From Fibrisoma limi BUZ 3 (GTDB lineage: Bacteria > Bacteroidota > Bacteroidia > Cytophagales > Spirosomataceae): DNA of 64,000 nucleotides. Location of the stretch: NCBI RefSeq assembly GCF_000296815.2, contig NZ_CAIT01000004.1, forward strand, positions 744,001 to 808,000, in the 5' to 3' direction. The stretch's first letter is position 1; each line of letters begins with the position of its first letter. Below are positions 1-8,132 of this stretch, in pieces. The position numbers and the translations under genes were made by a program. A model generated the notes under the pieces. It saw only the letters and a list, made by a program, of their open reading frames with translations. It was not told the origin of the DNA and did no database searches.

Positions 1-321
1 ATCCAGGCGCTGAACGACTTGTTCATCAAGCAGAATTCGCCGTATAAGATCAAGTCCATATCCGATAAGGAACTGGTAATTACCGAAGATTTTACGCTGA
101 AGCGCCAGACCTTGTTGTTCATCAAGGCCAGCGTTCAGATGCAGGGCGAGTACAAGCTGATTATGAAGCCGCACCCGTTCGCCAGCGATAAGACGCTGGT
201 CGACCTGCGGGATTCGCTGGTACACAAGCGGGGGGATGTACTAGTGACCGACAACAGTTCGGTTGACCAGTTACGGGCAGAAAGCAGACTGTTCTCGTTT
301 ATCGACAAAGCGATTTACTGA
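1..321 (+). CDS. C-terminal part of an unrecognised protein (cut by window start)
   Basis: Frame 1 is open from the first base to a TGA at 319-321, giving at least 106 residues. The first possible in-frame start is a TTG at 19, so the real start probably lies outside the window. The visible part is a mixed alpha/beta sequence rich in Lys and Asp, with no signal peptide, membrane segment or motif that I recognise. The next gene starts one base after this stop, so the two are probably co-transcribed. I cannot assign a function. Confidence 0.6.
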   Translation: MQALNDLFIKQNSPYKIKSISDKELVITEDFTLKRQTLLFIKASVQMQGEYKLIMKPHPFASDKTLVDLRDSLVHKRGDVLVTDNSSVDQLRAESRLFSFIDKAIY

Positions 322-322
322 G

Positions 323-1234
323 ATGAATTCGTATTGCAAGTACATACTTCTGGTAGTGTTTCTGACTGCCGGCAGGGCGTGCTTGGCCAATTCCCCGGCA
401 GCTCGATCGGCCAATAAAGCCTGCCGTCCGGATTCGATGGTCGTGACTGAAAATCAACGACTGGTCGACGAGGGACTACGTTTCTGGGAACGAAAAGACT
501 ATACCAAAGCAGAACAATGTTTTCGGAAAGCGGCCGATAAGGGCTACAGTTGGGGGCAATACAACCTGGCACTCTGCTATTTTCACGGTAAGGGTGCCAG
601 CAAAGACCTGTCGAAAGCGGCCGTTCTGTTTCAGTTGGCCGCGCGACAGGGGAATACCGAAGCCCAGTGTTGCCTGGCTACCATGTATCACTTCGGGATG
701 GGTATCCATACGAATTTTGAGCAGGCGCTGAGTTGGTACACCCTGGCCGCCAAAGCGGGTAACGTGCAGGCACATACCTACATCGGCTCGATGTATCAGT
801 TTGGGCAGGGTGTTCAGAAGGACTACCAGACGGCCCATGACTGGTACCAGAAAGCCGCTCAGAAAGGCTGTGCCAATGCCATGTATTACCTGGGTAGCCT
901 ATATGAAGGTGGTTACGGCGTGGCGAAGAACACGAAGGAAGCCCTGACATGGTACCGGGCCTCGGCAGATCAGAACAACGCCGAAGCCTGCTACCGGGCA
1001 TTCCGCATCTATTATTACGAGCTTTCGGATGCGGCTAATGGGTATAATTATTTGACCCGGGCAGCCGCTCAGAACCACGTAGGAGCGCTCTATGAACTGG
1101 GAGAAACCCATTATCTGGGGCTATTGGGACGACCAGTCGACCGGAAGAAAGCCCGGCTGCATTATACAAAGGCCGCCGACGCCGGTAACGCAATGGCCCA
1201 GATGGCACTCAAAGTGAGAACTTTTGACGAGTAG
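323..1234 (+). CDS. Secreted Sel1-repeat (SEL1-like TPR) protein
   Basis: This 303-residue protein starts with a signal peptide of about 23 residues (MNSYCKYILLVVFLTAG...). It continues with about seven Sel1-type repeats with the usual A-x2-W-Y-x2-A-A-x2-G-x4-A pattern, for example ALSWYTLAAKAGNVQAHTYI and ALTWYRASADQNNAEACY. Sel1 repeats form alpha-solenoids that act as protein-interaction scaffolds, in bacteria often in the envelope. I chose the ATG at 323, one base after the upstream stop. A TTG at 263 would add 20 residues that overlap the previous gene and hide the signal peptide. The partner is unknown. The repeats begin near residue 45 and run to the C-terminus, so there is no additional domain. 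Confidence 0.85.
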   Translation: MNSYCKYILLVVFLTAGRACLANSPAARSANKACRPDSMVVTENQRLVDEGLRFWERKDYTKAEQCFRKAADKGYSWGQYNLALCYFHGKGASKDLSKAAVLFQLAARQGNTEAQCCLATMYHFGMGIHTNFEQALSWYTLAAKAGNVQAHTYIGSMYQFGQGVQKDYQTAHDWYQKAAQKGCANAMYYLGSLYEGGYGVAKNTKEALTWYRASADQNNAEACYRAFRIYYYELSDAANGYNYLTRAAAQNHVGALYELGETHYLGLLGRPVDRKKARLHYTKAADAGNAMAQMALKVRTFDE

Positions 1235-1308
1235 TACGTAGTAGTTAGTACACGGCCGTATTGTTGCTCTGGGTTGGGGTCAGCAATACGGCTTTGTCTT
1301 GTTACGTT

Positions 1309-1350
1309 GGGGCGTATGGCGAGGGGCAGGGGGCATAGGGCGAGGGGTGA
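1309..1350. repeat. GC-rich heptad repeat tract (six 7-mers)
   Basis: Six consecutive 7-base units of the form GGGGCGT / ATGGCGA / GGGGCAG / GGGGCAT / AGGGCGA / GGGGTGA lie in the gap between the Sel1 gene and the restriction-modification gene. The same kind of unit occurs at 3248-3345, 3517-3580, 29189-29209, 49578-49680 and 50772-50798. It is not followed by a T-run and does not look like a terminator. Confidence 0.7.
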
Positions 1351-1451
1351 TTCGGGTCTGACGGTACGTCTGACCGGGTCACAATAGACCCGCTGGATGG
1401 GATGGTTCGGGTATGGAAACTGGGGTGCAGACGTACAGTCATCCCCCAGCC

Positions 1452-4400
1452 CTACGCTCCCTCCACAATCACGATTTCTTCCGGGGTGAGCGCAAACAGG
1501 GCGTACACCATCTGGTCCAACTCGGCTTCCAGGGCCGACGTATCGGCCTTAGGGTTATCCCGTTTGGCTGCTAAAATCGCATCCACTTTCTCAATAAACG
1601 GAGCCTGCGCATCGGCAGAGATGTCGGGAATGGGAATTTGTGAAATGTAAACGGGCTTATACTCAAAATAGCCGTTTTGTTTGGTGGAAGAAATTTGCTG
1701 CATGACAAAATTCGTCGTGCGGCAATTCATAATTCCTAACACATACTTGTTGGCCGTGGCAACGATTGTTGTCTTTTCGTTGAAGTAAATGCCGCTTTCA
1801 TCCCAGATACAGGAGGATTCTTTAGTTGTAGTCGGAGCAATAATATGTGGCTTCTCAAATTCAGGAAAGTAATCAACGGCATCCTGAATTTCATACCAGT
1901 TATACGTGCCTGCCTTACGGCCGTTCCATTTTCCCGAGAAACCTTTGGGTTTCGGCATTAACTCTTCCCTGTACGTTTCGAGGTGTTTCAAAATGGCCGG
2001 GTAATCTTCAATCTGGATACCGCGACGGGCGAATATCAAAAACTTCTCTGCCTTGGGCGTCTGATAGCGTTTAATATCCCGGCCGGCCAGGAATGGCTTG
2101 ATGACCTCGGCGCTACGTGGGTCTTCGGCAATGAGCCGGTCGCGGGTTTCAGCGTTGATGACAAAAGCTTCGTTCAGGCCGGTTTTGACGCCGTAGTAAA
2201 TCTTGTCCTGGACGTACTCGCAGAGGGGTTTGCCGGTCTTCCGGAGTTTGGTCAGCAGGTTCTGCACCGACGCATCGGACAGTACCCAGCCCCCATCCTG
2301 CAACGAATCCGTCGGGACGCTGAACGTCCGGTCGGGGAGGTACGCGGCCAGTCCACCTTTGCCAAACTTGAGCGTATCGACCTGCGCGGCCCGTAGCTGC
2401 CCCGTCGACGGCGCTTTCTGAATGGCCAGGATGCTGGGGTATGTAGTTGCTTCGTCGAACACCGGCAAATCGCCAAAGTCCGTAATCTGCTCGATGTTCC
2501 ACTGTTTCAGCCATTTGCGGAGATTCGCGCCGTAGCCCGCCCGCATCCACTTGTTCGGCAGGATATAGGCAAACTGACCGCCGACCCGTAGCAGGTTCAG
2601 CCCCTGTTCGATGAACATCACGTAAAGATCGGCCGTACCGGCGTAGGTGTTCGGAAACGCCTTCTGGTACACCGTCTTGTTCGCGCCCAGTTCTTCCTGC
2701 CGGATGTAGGGCGGATTGCCCACGACTACGTCGAAACCAACGAAATTGCCGGTTTCGTCGAGCACCTCCGGAAACTCGAACCGCCACTCAAACGCATTCC
2801 GGAACAGTGGATTCCGGCGTTTGTCTTCCAGCGCTTGTTCTTTAACCGCCAGCTCAGTTTGCAGTTTCTGGCGTTTCTGCTCCTTCGTCGGCTCACCTTT
2901 TTTGCCCCTGGCCGGCGGCAGCGACGTAGCAAACAGATCGAGGCTGCTGTCGAGCAGGGCCAGTTCGCCCCGTAGCCGCGAGATGTCCTTCAGCAGCGGG
3001 TCGCGGTTGAGGTAAATACCCCGCAGGTAGGCATTGATGTCGTTCAGAAACCGGCTTACGTCCTGCTTCACGTCCTTGCTGCGGGCCTGTTTGTAGGTCA
3101 GTACGGCCGCGCGGTACGCCCTGAGGTTAAAACGCGGGTGCTCAAAAATCTCGCTGAACGACCGATCCAGTTCAAACCGCCCGATCAGCGAATTCCCCGC
3201 CTTGAGGTTGATGTCGAGGTTGGGGAGGGTTTGGAGGGTAAACGCTGAGGGCGTGGGGCCGGGGGCATGGGGCATGGGGAGGGGGGCGTGGATGGCATCA
3301 ACCTCATGCCCTACGCCCCCCGCCCTACGCCCCATGCCCCCGGCTACATAATAAGCACTCTTCAGCAGTTCAATCCACAACCGAAGCCGGCAGATGTTGA
3401 CCGAGTTGGGGTTGATGTCCACCCCGAACAGGCAGTTTTCGATCAGCGTCTGTTTTTCGTGAAAGAGCGTTTCCTGCACCCGTTGGCGTTCGGAAAGGGC
3501 GTGGATGGTGCCACCCCCATGCCCTACGCCCCCAGCCCCACGCCCCTGGCCCCCAGCCCCACGCCCTACGCCCCCCGGCGCAAAATACTGAAACGGCAGG
3601 CCGTCTTCGTCGGTGATAACCAGCTCGTCGTTCACGATGGCGATGTCGTAGCCGCGCAGTCGGCGGCCGTCGCGGTCGGCCAGGATACCGAGTTCGGCCT
3701 TGATGGCGATGAGTTCGTTCAGGGCCGACACCAGGAAGTGGCCGCTGCCCACGGCCGGATCGCAGATGCGCAGGCCGTTGATGACCGCGTTGGCCTCGGC
3801 GATGGGGATACGGTCGAGCTGGTTGTAGACGTCGGTGAGGTCGCGGGCCGTCCAGCCAAACTGCTCGTTGAACCGGCCGACCACGGCCCGGCGGATGGCG
3901 TCGCGGACCATGTACATCGTCACGAAGCCGGGCGTGAAAAACGAGCCGTCGCGGTAGCCGTTCAGCTTTTCGAAGATCAGCCCCAGCACGGCCGCGTTGA
4001 TGAGCGGTTTGTTCTCCGACTGGATTTCGGCCGGGCCTTCGGACGAGAAATCGTAGGCATCCAGAAACGCCAGCAGGTAGTTGAGCGTCGGTAGCTGGCC
4101 GGTCTGGCGTTTGCCGTGCTGGTTGCGGAGTACCGTCTGTTCGTAAAGCGGCAGTTCGAGCCGGTCTTTCAGGTCCTTGATTTTGGCTTTCCGTTCCAGG
4201 TCGGTCAGTTCAAACAGCGAACTGTTCAGGTACGGGATCGGACCAAAGCGCGTCTGGATACTGGCCGGGCGCTGGCCTTCCGGTACGGCCAGAACCTCGA
4301 AAAACAGTTCGTGCAGCTCGTCGAATTCGCGCAGGTGCCGCGAGGTCAGAAACTGCACGCTCCGGTCGTTGTGGTGATAGCGTACCAACTGGCCTTCGAG

Positions 4401-5381
4401 CAGTTTAAGGAACAGGATGCGGTTCAGCCACGTAATGCACAACCCCAGCCCCACACCGAACAGTTGTTCCTCTTCCGTCTGACCGTACTGATCGGGTGCG
4501 TCGAGTTCGCTCAGCACGTTGTCGACCCGCAGGATGTTGATCGTGTTTTCGAGCAGCGAGCCTTCCTGGCGTTCGCCCTCGGGTAGCCGCTGGATGAGTT
4601 TCCGGCCGCCCTGAACGGTTTCGTGCAGCCCGATGATGTGGAGCAGTTCGTTATAAAAACTCCGGTTGAGCTGGTTGGCGTCGTTGGCAAAAGGCAGCTT
4701 CAGCAGGTGCTCCGGCGAAAACAGCTTGTAGACCGGGATGAGCCGCGCCGGGTCGGCGTCGAGGAGGTCGGCGGCCTCGCGCAGATTGAGGTACGTAACG
4801 GGCAGTTCGTCGTCCAGTTCGCGCAGAATACGAGCCGTTTCGGCGTAGAAAAACGTATTGTCTTTTTTCTGCTGCTGCTTGATCTGGTACAGCTTCCGGA
4901 GCTTGGCGTTGTCGTAGAAAAAGTGCCGGAAATCGTTCTCATCGAAGAAAAACCAGTTGTACACGTCGGTGATGACCAACTGGCTGATGGCGATGTTCTG
5001 GTGGCGTTCGCGCTCCTCGAAATAGTACAGAATCAGTTCGTGCAGCGCCTTGACGTTGTTTTTGATGGGCGTAATCATCTCGCCCGCAAACACCCGCTTG
5101 GCTTCGATGATAACTGCAGGCTCGTCGTGGCTGGTCGGACCTCTATGAATCACGAGGTCGATACGCTCCCGGGTGTTGATCTCGAAACGGTCGGCATAGA
5201 ACGCTTCATTCAGAAACCCCGCGACGATGTTCTTCTGGTGCTCTTCGGTTTCGTCCTCGTCGAGTCGGGAAAAGAGCCGTCCCAGCGCCCGCCGGAACGT
5301 ATCCATGCGCTCCTGCGTGATCGACTGTTTGGCGTATGCTTTATTAAGAGATTGGGTGGGTTTGCGGAGTTGAAGCCTCAT
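1452..5381 (-). CDS. Single-chain type IIG-like restriction enzyme / adenine-specific DNA methyltransferase
   Basis: This is a 1309-residue fusion of nuclease, methylase and specificity regions, of the kind called Eco57I-like. The N-terminus has a PD-(D/E)xK-like pattern: Asp in RIDLVIHRG near residue 75, then IIEAKR with Glu and Lys near 93-95. The methylase core has the SAM-binding motif DPAVGSGHF near 540, GVDINPNSV further on, and the catalytic NPPY motif near 886, typical of N6-adenine methylases. The C-terminal 250 residues (IPIPDISADAQAPF near the end) fit a TaqI-like target-recognition domain. No separate restriction or specificity gene is next to it, so it probably acts alone. Two GC-rich repeats sit in frame (residues about 600-621 and 679-711). 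I prefer the ATG at 5381 over a GTG at 5414. BREX PglX is a possible alternative but no BREX partners are present. Confidence 0.88.
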   Translation of the reverse strand: MRLQLRKPTQSLNKAYAKQSITQERMDTFRRALGRLFSRLDEDETEEHQKNIVAGFLNEAFYADRFEINTRERIDLVIHRGPTSHDEPAVIIEAKRVFAGEMITPIKNNVKALHELILYYFEERERHQNIAISQLVITDVYNWFFFDENDFRHFFYDNAKLRKLYQIKQQQKKDNTFFYAETARILRELDDELPVTYLNLREAADLLDADPARLIPVYKLFSPEHLLKLPFANDANQLNRSFYNELLHIIGLHETVQGGRKLIQRLPEGERQEGSLLENTINILRVDNVLSELDAPDQYGQTEEEQLFGVGLGLCITWLNRILFLKLLEGQLVRYHHNDRSVQFLTSRHLREFDELHELFFEVLAVPEGQRPASIQTRFGPIPYLNSSLFELTDLERKAKIKDLKDRLELPLYEQTVLRNQHGKRQTGQLPTLNYLLAFLDAYDFSSEGPAEIQSENKPLINAAVLGLIFEKLNGYRDGSFFTPGFVTMYMVRDAIRRAVVGRFNEQFGWTARDLTDVYNQLDRIPIAEANAVINGLRICDPAVGSGHFLVSALNELIAIKAELGILADRDGRRLRGYDIAIVNDELVITDEDGLPFQYFAPGGVGRGAGGQGRGAGGVGHGGGTIHALSERQRVQETLFHEKQTLIENCLFGVDINPNSVNICRLRLWIELLKSAYYVAGGMGRRAGGVGHEVDAIHAPLPMPHAPGPTPSAFTLQTLPNLDINLKAGNSLIGRFELDRSFSEIFEHPRFNLRAYRAAVLTYKQARSKDVKQDVSRFLNDINAYLRGIYLNRDPLLKDISRLRGELALLDSSLDLFATSLPPARGKKGEPTKEQKRQKLQTELAVKEQALEDKRRNPLFRNAFEWRFEFPEVLDETGNFVGFDVVVGNPPYIRQEELGANKTVYQKAFPNTYAGTADLYVMFIEQGLNLLRVGGQFAYILPNKWMRAGYGANLRKWLKQWNIEQITDFGDLPVFDEATTYPSILAIQKAPSTGQLRAAQVDTLKFGKGGLAAYLPDRTFSVPTDSLQDGGWVLSDASVQNLLTKLRKTGKPLCEYVQDKIYYGVKTGLNEAFVINAETRDRLIAEDPRSAEVIKPFLAGRDIKRYQTPKAEKFLIFARRGIQIEDYPAILKHLETYREELMPKPKGFSGKWNGRKAGTYNWYEIQDAVDYFPEFEKPHIIAPTTTKESSCIWDESGIYFNEKTTIVATANKYVLGIMNCRTTNFVMQQISSTKQNGYFEYKPVYISQIPIPDISADAQAPFIEKVDAILAAKRDNPKADTSALEAELDQMVYALFALTPEEIVIVEGA
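3248..3345. repeat. GC-rich heptad hairpin repeat inside the RM gene
   Basis: Left arm units are GGGGCCG, GGGGCAT, GGGGCAT, GGGGAGG and GGGGCGT. After a 16-base spacer the right arm has ATGCCCT, ACGCCCC, CCGCCCT, ACGCCCC and ATGCCCC, so the whole is an imperfect inverted repeat. It is in frame in the methylase and adds about 33 low-complexity residues (Gly/Arg/His then Pro/His/Ala) between LWIELLKSAYY and LQTLPNLDINLKAGNS. Related enzymes normally have these two blocks close together (family knowledge, not checked here). Confidence 0.75.
3517..3580. repeat. GC-rich heptad tandem repeat inside the RM gene
   Basis: Nine 7-base units run in a row: ATGCCCT, ACGCCCC, CAGCCCC, ACGCCCC, TGGCCCC, CAGCCCC, ACGCCCT, ACGCCCC and a partial unit. 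The insertion encodes a Gly-rich stretch (GVGRGAGGQGRGAGG) between FQYFAPGG and the region leading to ALSERQRVQETL. Because seven is not a multiple of three, the peptide cycles through frames with a 7-residue period. Confidence 0.75.
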
Positions 5382-5385
5382 ACTG

Positions 5386-5393
5386 CAAAGGTA
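5386..5393 (-). promoter_or_regulatory. Candidate Bacteroidetes -7 box (TACCTTTG) just before the RM start
   Basis: On the minus strand TACCTTTG matches the Bacteroidetes -7 consensus TAnnTTTG. It ends four bases before the ATG at 5381, so a transcript from it would have little or no leader. I see no clear -33 TTTG at the expected distance. A similar TACCTTTA with the same four-base spacing precedes the gene starting at 51975. Confidence 0.35.
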
Positions 5394-5596
5394 AACTGAT
5401 CGGCGGATTAGCACCAGCTTCGGACGGTGGGGTGATCAGACCGGCGCGTTTTTGTTCCGTATAGTAAAGATTGAGTATAACCAGCCCGCAGGCAGACAGT
5501 TTCTTTGTATGTTAGTACAATAATTTGATAGACTAAACGGATAAAAACACACTTGTCTGTTTATAATCGGTTCGTGCCTACAACCTGGATTTGCGT

Positions 5597-6124
5597 ATGA
5601 TTCTTTCATTTACAGCCATTGATAAGAACGCTCAGCTCCGAAATTTCTCTTGTATGCTGGACGGGCTGGAAGTAGCGCTGGACGTACTGACCACAATTGT
5701 ATCCTTCGGCGATACGATTCTCGACGCGCAGGTGGAGGAGGATGACTCGGCGATTCAGTTACCCTGCGAAGTATTCGACGGCGAGTCGATGTCGGTGCAT
5801 ATTCAGCAACTGGAGCAGGAGTGGCAGGCTATTCTGAGCGAGCCGTTTCGGTCGCCAAAAACCGATGGAAAAGAAGAATTACTTTCGTTGACACGCCGAC
5901 GGGTCACGTTATACGAAACCAGAATCAACCTCCTTAACCAGGCCAGTTCCACATTTGAAAGCCTGATTCGGCAAACGGAGGAGGCATTGCCCGAAGGAAT
6001 CCGAAAAAATCAACTCCTGGATCGTTACCGTTCGACTCTTAGCAGGCACCAGCGGTTGGTGAAGCGCAGCAAGGTAGATTACATGTACCTGCTGGAGCGT
6101 CTGTCGCAACTGACGGCTGCATAA
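5597..6124 (+). CDS. Hypothetical helical cytoplasmic protein
   Basis: This 175-residue protein is soluble, without signal peptide or membrane segment. The first 75 residues are mixed and acidic (ILDAQVEEDDSAI). The rest is predicted long helices rich in Leu, Arg and Gln (LLSLTRRRVTLYETRINLLN and SRHQRLVKRSKVDYMYLLER), possibly a coiled coil. I chose the ATG at 5597 rather than a TTG at 5591. It stands alone between a divergent RM gene and a strong terminator at 6130. I do not recognise the family. Confidence 0.7.
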   Translation: MILSFTAIDKNAQLRNFSCMLDGLEVALDVLTTIVSFGDTILDAQVEEDDSAIQLPCEVFDGESMSVHIQQLEQEWQAILSEPFRSPKTDGKEELLSLTRRRVTLYETRINLLNQASSTFESLIRQTEEALPEGIRKNQLLDRYRSTLSRHQRLVKRSKVDYMYLLERLSQLTAA

Positions 6125-6129
6125 CATGG

Positions 6130-6187
6130 CAGGCTGCTGGTCTGGTGTGAGGTTCGGAACCTGACACCAGACCCGCAGCCTGTTTTT
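6130..6187. terminator. Bidirectional rho-independent terminator
   Basis: A long stem pairs CAGGCTGC with GCAGCCTG (outer) and TCTGGTGT plus GAGGTTC with GAACCTGACACCAGA (inner). Seven T follow at 6182-6189 on the plus strand. It serves the gene ending at 6124 and lies against the end of the convergent gene at 6188. Confidence 0.9.
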
Positions 6188-6688
6188 TTAATTTCCTTCC
6201 TTATCGCCAAACAACTGGCCCCAGAGGGCTTTGGCACGCTCCTTGGCTTCTTCAATCTGCACGGCTGCTTCAGCGCGGAGGTCGTCGAGCTTCTGCTGAG
6301 CGACCTGTAGCTGCACGGCCGCTTCGGCTCTCATCTCGTCAAATTTGTCGTCGGCCTGATCGACCAGTTCGTCTACTTTCACAGAAGCGGCTGCCACTAC
6401 GGTTTCTGCCTGGGCCTGCAGGGCGCTGAGCTTCTCGGCGGCCGTTGCTTTCGCGGCTTCAAATTGCTGGGTGGCCTGTGCTTTCAGCCCCTCAACGTCG
6501 ATGTCATTGGTCGCTTCGGTGGCTCTGGCCACGAGCTGGTCTTTCAGTTCGTCGAGGTGGGCCGCAGCCGCGCTGAGGTGCTGCCCCGCTTCCGTCTTGA
6601 AGTGTTCAAACTTTTCGGTGATTACGGTTTTTGCTTCCTGCAGTTTGTCGGCGGATGCGTTGGCGGGCGTGTTGGGTTTGTTTTCCAT
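6188..6688 (-). CDS. Amphipathic-helix protein (apolipoprotein/phasin-like composition)
   Basis: This 166-residue protein has almost no Gly or Pro outside its ends and is built from 11-residue-like Ala/Glu/Lys/Gln repeats, for example VQLQVAQQKLDDLRAEAAV and AEAAVQIEEAKERAKALWGQ. This composition is typical of long amphipathic helices found in phasins, LEA-like stress proteins and apolipoprotein-like bacterial proteins. It has no signal peptide, so it probably acts in the cytoplasm on membranes, granules or nucleoid. The single Trp lies near the C-terminus (ALWGQLFGDKEGN). It is monocistronic and ends at the shared terminator at 6130-6187. Function is not determined. Confidence 0.72.
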   Translation of the reverse strand: MENKPNTPANASADKLQEAKTVITEKFEHFKTEAGQHLSAAAAHLDELKDQLVARATEATNDIDVEGLKAQATQQFEAAKATAAEKLSALQAQAETVVAAASVKVDELVDQADDKFDEMRAEAAVQLQVAQQKLDDLRAEAAVQIEEAKERAKALWGQLFGDKEGN

Positions 6689-6774
6689 CGTGTGGTCCGG
6701 ACTTCCGTCCGGTTGGTATAGGATGACTCGTCTTTAATTAATAAGAAATCAGTCAGGCTGAGACCGCTTCGATA

Positions 6775-7341
6775 CTACCCCAGCCGCCGGACAATCAGCC
6801 CGTTGACCAGTTCAAACAGCGATACCGGCTTCAGGGTTCGCCAGTTGGCAATGTCGAGCGTACCGCCGAAATTGATGTAATAATCGAGGTGGTATTTTTT
6901 CCATTCGCGTTCGATGAACTCCGGCGAGTGAATAGCCGCGATCCAGCCGTCTTCTACATCTTCGAACCATTCTTCGTAGTAGGAATCGTCGGAGCCGTGG
7001 AAGTTAAACAAGTTTTCGCTGATTAGCATAAAGTACTTGATGCCTTCGTTCACGAGCGGGTCAACCACCTGTCGTTTCAGGTACATGATGTCGTTGTGGA
7101 GCGTATCGTTCCACTCGCCGAACAGCTCGATGATGACAAATTGCCGGTCGTAGTTGGCAAACAAAATCTTGCAATACAGCGTCTCCGAGCCGATGTCGTC
7201 CCAGAGCGGGTGGATATAGTAGCCGTAGATGTTGTTCTCGTACTGCTGCATGTTGTATTCCCGCTCGTGAAACGGAGACCGTTCGTCTTCCGACGCTACG
7301 TAGTACTTTTCCCAGCCGTAGAAGGGTTCAATGTCCTGCAT
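6775..7341 (-). CDS. Conserved hypothetical protein, aromatic and acidic
   Basis: This 188-residue soluble protein is unusually rich in Tyr, Trp, Phe, Asp and Glu (for example DDSYYEEWFEDVEDGWIAAI). It has no signal peptide or membrane segment. Alternating beta-like segments (TLYCKILFANYDRQFVIIEL) and helices suggest a single compact alpha/beta domain. The strand/helix pattern IKYFMLISENLF resembles a small Rossmann-like unit, but I see no nucleotide-binding motif. It is divergent from the Crp-like gene at 7454 with 112 bases between them. I do not recognise it by name. Confidence 0.7.
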   Translation of the reverse strand: MQDIEPFYGWEKYYVASEDERSPFHEREYNMQQYENNIYGYYIHPLWDDIGSETLYCKILFANYDRQFVIIELFGEWNDTLHNDIMYLKRQVVDPLVNEGIKYFMLISENLFNFHGSDDSYYEEWFEDVEDGWIAAIHSPEFIEREWKKYHLDYYINFGGTLDIANWRTLKPVSLFELVNGLIVRRLG

Positions 7342-7453
7342 AAAGTTTTCATGAAACGGCCTGCCGGTTGCCGGGCAGGCAATCGAAAAGATAACGCCAA
7401 TTACCGTTGTTTGTTAAACGAAGCATACCGCCTTTTTTGTAGCTTGTAGCTCT

Positions 7454-8017
7454 ATGGAAGACCTGTTTCGCCAACTGCAAACGCTCGTTACGTTGCCGGA
7501 AGCTGCCCGGCAGGCGCTTGAGTCGTTGTTTCGCCCGGTGTCCCTGCCCCGACACGCCTACTTTGTCCGGGCCGGAGACCCTACCGACGACGTCGCTTTC
7601 GTTCAGGAAGGAATTCTGCGGGCGTTCTGGACTTCGGCCGACGGCGTGGAATATAACAAAACGTTTTTTACCGAGGGCGACCTGATGGGAATTTACTACG
7701 CTTTATTGCTCAAACGCCCCAGCCATCTGTCGGTCCAGGCCCTTACGCCCTGTTCGCTTTGGGTAGCCAGTTTTTCGCGTATCGAAGCGTTGTATGACGA
7801 GCACCCGGCCATTGAGCGGTTGGCCCGCAAGCAGGCCGAACAGCTATTTCTCATCAAAGAACAACGCGAAATTGACCTGGTGATGCTCGATGCCAAAGCC
7901 CGCTACGAGAAACTCCAGCGCGAGTACCCTGATCTGGTGCAACGCATTCCGCAGTATCATATTGCGTCGCACCTGGGAGTAACTCCTACGCAGCTAAGCC
8001 GGATTCGGGCGCAGTAG
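7454..8017 (+). CDS. Crp/Fnr-family transcriptional regulator (cyclic nucleotide-binding domain)
   Basis: This 187-residue protein has an N-terminal cyclic nucleotide-binding-type beta-roll (residues about 20-115; FVRAGDPTDDVAFVQEGILR is the typical G-x2-x-D-x-V/A-x-x-V-x-x-G-x-x-R segment). A long dimerisation helix follows (EALYDEHPAIERLARKQAEQ), then a short C-terminal helix-turn-helix (YHIASHLGVTPTQLSRIRAQ). The HTH ends almost at the stop, as in the many small Crp-like regulators of Cytophagales. The effector is not predictable because the cAMP phosphate-binding Arg-Ser pattern is not clear. It may control the RidA and SDR genes downstream, but a short hairpin separates them. Confidence 0.88.
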   Translation: MEDLFRQLQTLVTLPEAARQALESLFRPVSLPRHAYFVRAGDPTDDVAFVQEGILRAFWTSADGVEYNKTFFTEGDLMGIYYALLLKRPSHLSVQALTPCSLWVASFSRIEALYDEHPAIERLARKQAEQLFLIKEQREIDLVMLDAKARYEKLQREYPDLVQRIPQYHIASHLGVTPTQLSRIRAQ

Positions 8018-8043
8018 CGATTTCTTTACGTATGTAAATGGAT

Positions 8044-8067
8044 GGGGCCTGGGGGCCCTTTTTCTTT
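8044..8067 (+). terminator. Weak hairpin terminator after the Crp-like gene
   Basis: GGGCC pairs with GGCCC across a four-base loop, followed by TTTTTCTTT. The stem is short, so the call is moderate. Confidence 0.45.
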
Positions 8068-8132
8068 GCATTGAGGTCAACGTAATCGGTTGATTGTCAC
8101 GAATCAATTTTTATCTCATACGCACGATCGGT

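Noticed and set aside
3267-4094. Long plus-strand open frame of 275 codons opposite the RM gene
   Set aside because: It is the reverse frame of a GC-rich gene with clear motifs on the minus strand; its peptide has no domain and includes the repeat translated as PYAPSPTP.
6188-7341. Toxin-antitoxin pair made of the helical protein and its neighbour
   Set aside because: The neighbour is 188 residues without toxin motif, the gap is 86 bases, and neither shows DNA-binding features.
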